From Leucogyrophana mollusca (Eukaryota; Basidiomycota; Agaricomycetes; Boletales), in assembly GCA_021014945.1 (NCBI GenBank), contig MU266365.1, positions 95,176-159,175 of the forward strand: a stretch of DNA of 64,000 nt, written 5' to 3'. The notes under the pieces are model-generated. The model was not told where the DNA came from and ran no database searches. It was given only the letters and a program-made list of their open reading frames with translations. This document shows, in pieces, positions 61,405 to 64,000 of this stretch (its first letter is position 1; every line of letters begins with the position of its first letter). The position numbers and the translations under genes were made by a program.

Positions 61405-62890
61405 CTCGGTTCTCCGTAGCGATTCCTAGTCCTAGTACGTACTCGAAAGCGGATTAGCTCAAGGGCCGGCGATGGAGCCCACAGGACTCTAATAAGAGGT
61501 GGAAATTCCCCGAGGAACGTCGCATCAGGTGATTGCGGACGGGGTTCGCGTCACACGAGAGCGGGGTTGGGGAGGCCCGTGTGGTGTATAGCGAGAAGAC
61601 GGAGGGCCCGCATGACGCTTGGCGAGAAGCTACCCGAGGCGACAGTGGGTGCGTCAGGGAATAAAGATGGACGTAGCGGGGAAGAAGATGGGTGTCGAGG
61701 GAAGAAAGGGTCTGGTGATCAGGAGATAGGCTTGCGAGGGAGGACTGCCCGGGCCGCTGGGGTGGGTGGCCCGAGGTCACAATGCACTACAGTCGCGATG
61801 GCCAGTTTAGAGGGATGAATGGGGTTGGACGTTATAAATGTAATATGTATTGAATGGCGGACTCCGAGCACCATTGGACACGCCGACGGTACTGTGACAT
61901 TCTGCTGGCTCCATGCTACGTGGTGAACCGATCTGCCAACCCGAAAATGTCCTTACTTCGTGTGAAATGATTGACGGTCCCTACGGTGGGGATTGACAGT
62001 CTCGGTGCGTTCTCAGTGTGGGATGGTCGACCAGTGTAAAGACTATTATGTAGGAAGTGTTATATGTCAGGAATGCTCGGGATGTAAGCGGAACGGAGAT
62101 GAGGATGCCGTCGTGCCACGGCCCATGCCGAACGTTGCTTGCCGTTCTCGGTTCTGTGCCGAAACCAGGGTGGCGTTGCATGAGGCCGTCAATTTCCCTG
62201 GTGCGATTTCTGGATGGCGCGAATTTGGCGGGGATCCCTGCTAAAAACCGTCATGATTCATCAGCCTTCATCTTGCTTTGCTCGTAGCGGTGTATCACAC
62301 AGCCTGGTCGACTGGGAAGAATCCCACCCCAACTAACAACTCCGTCGAATCAATCCATCCCGGTCACCCCACCTTGCCCCGTCGGACGTCCCTATCGCCC
62401 CGGCATCATGAGTTATCATGGGAACGGTCTACAAGATCTTGTGGGGCCTTCCCAAGGATTATACACCCTTTGTCATGTCGGAAAAATCCACATGTAAGGT
62501 TGTGCAGTCCTGCACGCACAAAGGTCAAGAAGGTATGGTATGTGGGTGATATGCAGCGCGTACCTGTTCGGGATTCATACAATTCACTAGCGAATCCGGA
62601 CCTGATCAATGAGCTCTTTCTGCGCGTCTGGGCACCACATGGCCTGAAAGACAAGTATAGCGCAAGGACGCTGGCCTCCGTGGGCATCTGTTGCAGTGCA
62701 TCAAACGCCGGGAGGCACACTTGAACCTACTTATCGCCCCTCCATATCTGCATTGAACCCGAAGTATGCGCTTGCCATGGAAAACGAAGGTGTGAAGCTC
62801 GTTCTCCTCCCGTGATAGGACTAACATGTTCCCCGTGACAAGACTTCGCCAGGAGCATCCACGTCATACACCAGCCGCCGCGATGCCACG
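61405..62890. other. Divergent intergenic region
   Basis: 1.5 kb between the beta-galactosidase (minus) and NLR-like (plus) starts; it should carry both promoters and perhaps an upstream exon of the NLR-like gene. Long frames here have no motif. Confidence 0.45.
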
Positions 62891-64000
62891 ATGGTTGCTT
62901 TAACGAACGCAATAGGCGCGCTTGATCTGACCAACGAGCTAGTTCCTCTCGAGATGGCAAAGGGTGTTTTATCGACCTTGAGCAGCATCTTAACAGTCGT
63001 CAAAGTAAAATTCTATCACTGCTCCTATATCTGAGAGCCAAAAACTTCTCGCAGAACACGATGCAAAATAAAGACGACTTTGCTGAGATAGCCAGTCGAT
63101 GCAACAAAATAGCGAAATCCATCGAGCGGTCAACCCGAGGGAAACTTGAAAGCGAAATCGATCCCACTGTCAAACAAGCGCTCAGCGAATTGCAAAGGTA
63201 CACCGGATCCTCTACCGTACACTTAGACGTGTCGTTAACGATCATTCGAGCTTTGTCGATGACATAGAAAAGACCGTCAAGGCCAAAGAGCATCGCGCAG
63301 TCACCAATCGGGCGTTTTCTGCGTCGATGGATCGGGAAAGTATCGCAAAGTGGAAGGACCAACTAGACTGTTTCCTGCGGATGTGCGACGTGCGTAGTGC
63401 ACGCGGATCGGTCATATGGCTGTTGCTAAATTCACCCTCAGCATGAGCTCATTGTGGACATGAGGATGGAGATCAGTGACGTTGCCCGGGCACTGAAGAG
63501 GGGCGCGGAGGCTCAGTTGTGAGTTTCCTGGGCGTTTCGTTGCCACTGCCTTCTTATGAGTTCAGCAGCGAATCCGGTTGCGAGCCACCGCCTCCAAGGC
63601 CTTCCATGTTTTTTGGGCGAGACGACCTCGTCCGGGATGCAGTAGAATGCCTCAGCACGCAACATGTCGTTCTCGTCGGCCCAGGAGGGATCGGGAAGAG
63701 CTCGACCGCCAAAGCGATCCTGAACGAGGACATCGTTGTGGCCAGATTCAAGGATCGGCGGTTCTTCATCAGATTTGACGACATCAATGCCTCCCAAGTG
63801 ACGTATCATACATTCATTGGACGTATTGCCGGGGCGTTGGGCCTCAAGTCCAATCTTCTCAGCTCCATCAAGACATCTCTGGCTACCAGCGAGACATTTC
63901 TTGTACTCGACAACGCGGAGACGTTCCAAGATGCGGCATCTGATGCCGACTCGTATCGGATAGCCGAAGCCATCGATGAACTCGGGTCCCTCCCATCGGT
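62891..64000 (+). CDS. NLR-like STAND ATPase (NACHT/NB-ARC), 5' part only
   Basis: Fungal NLR-like proteins detect non-self or stress signals and can trigger cell death. The gene leaves the window at 64000. Exon 1 gives an N-terminal helical domain (LTNELVPLEMAKGVLSTLSS). After an intron (63005-63054) come NKDDFAEIASRCNKIAKSIE and DPTVKQALSELQ, then, past a frame problem at 63198-63226, VNDHSSFVDDIEKTVKAKEH and WKDQLDCFLRMCD. Further exons give HELIVDMRMEISDVARALKR, then PPPPRPSMFFGRDDLV, Walker A LVGPGGIGKSSTAKAIL, RFFIRFDD, and Walker B FLVLDNAETF. This layout (helical bundle, PPPPRP-FFGRD linker, P-loop) is typical of basidiomycete NACHT proteins. Start is approximate; an upstream exon is possible. 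Confidence 0.85.

Overview
The window looks like nuclear DNA of a filamentous basidiomycete, probably Agaricomycotina. Genes are dense and on both strands, cut by many introns of about 50-80 nt with GT...AG ends and CTNAC-like branch sites. The content includes families typical of mushroom-forming fungi: a DUF6534 seven-helix protein, a UvdE-type UV endonuclease, a NACHT/STAND NLR-like ATPase, a GH35 beta-galactosidase and an F-box/LRR protein. There are no operons. Most gene ends come from reading exons through splice sites until family motifs line up and the summed exon length stays in frame, not from single open frames.

Left part (1-14.2 kb): a type I protein arginine methyltransferase (-) shares a 289-bp divergent promoter with a BRI3-like membrane protein (+). 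Next come a hypothetical protein with a UIM-like motif (-), a 580-bp MITE-like element with long terminal inverted repeats, two related small membrane proteins (-), a DUF6534 membrane protein (-) and a Kin1/MARK-like kinase (+).

Middle (14.5-31 kb): a small secreted cysteine-rich protein (-), the splicing factor Cdc5/Cef1 (-), a short-chain dehydrogenase (+), UV damage endonuclease (+), an apparently N-terminally shortened Tup1-like WD40 repressor (-) and an F-box protein (-).

Right-middle (31.9-52.3 kb): a 1530-aa coiled-coil/RGG protein (+), the BAR protein Rvs161 (+), an 1180-aa low-complexity protein (-), one tRNA-Val(AAC), the ER-fusion GTPase Sey1 (-), a 58-aa basic small protein with a clear TATA box (+) and acetoacetyl-CoA synthetase (+). 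A second, shorter MITE copy lies just 3' of the last.

Right end (53.3-64 kb): two tandem membrane-anchored glutaredoxin paralogs (-), of which one keeps CPYS and the other reads SANS, a GH35 beta-galactosidase (-), and the 5' part of an NLR-like STAND ATPase (+) running off the window.

The most notable observations are the cysteine-less glutaredoxin beside an active-looking paralog whose active-site cysteine lies on an 11-nt microexon; the undescribed TIR element; an initiator exon consisting only of ATG; microexons of 8, 11 and 13 nt; the catalytic-loop Asn-to-Asp change in the Kin1-like kinase; and the reading-frame problem in the NLR-like gene. I found no CRISPR array, insertion sequence, integrated virus or complete autonomous transposon.
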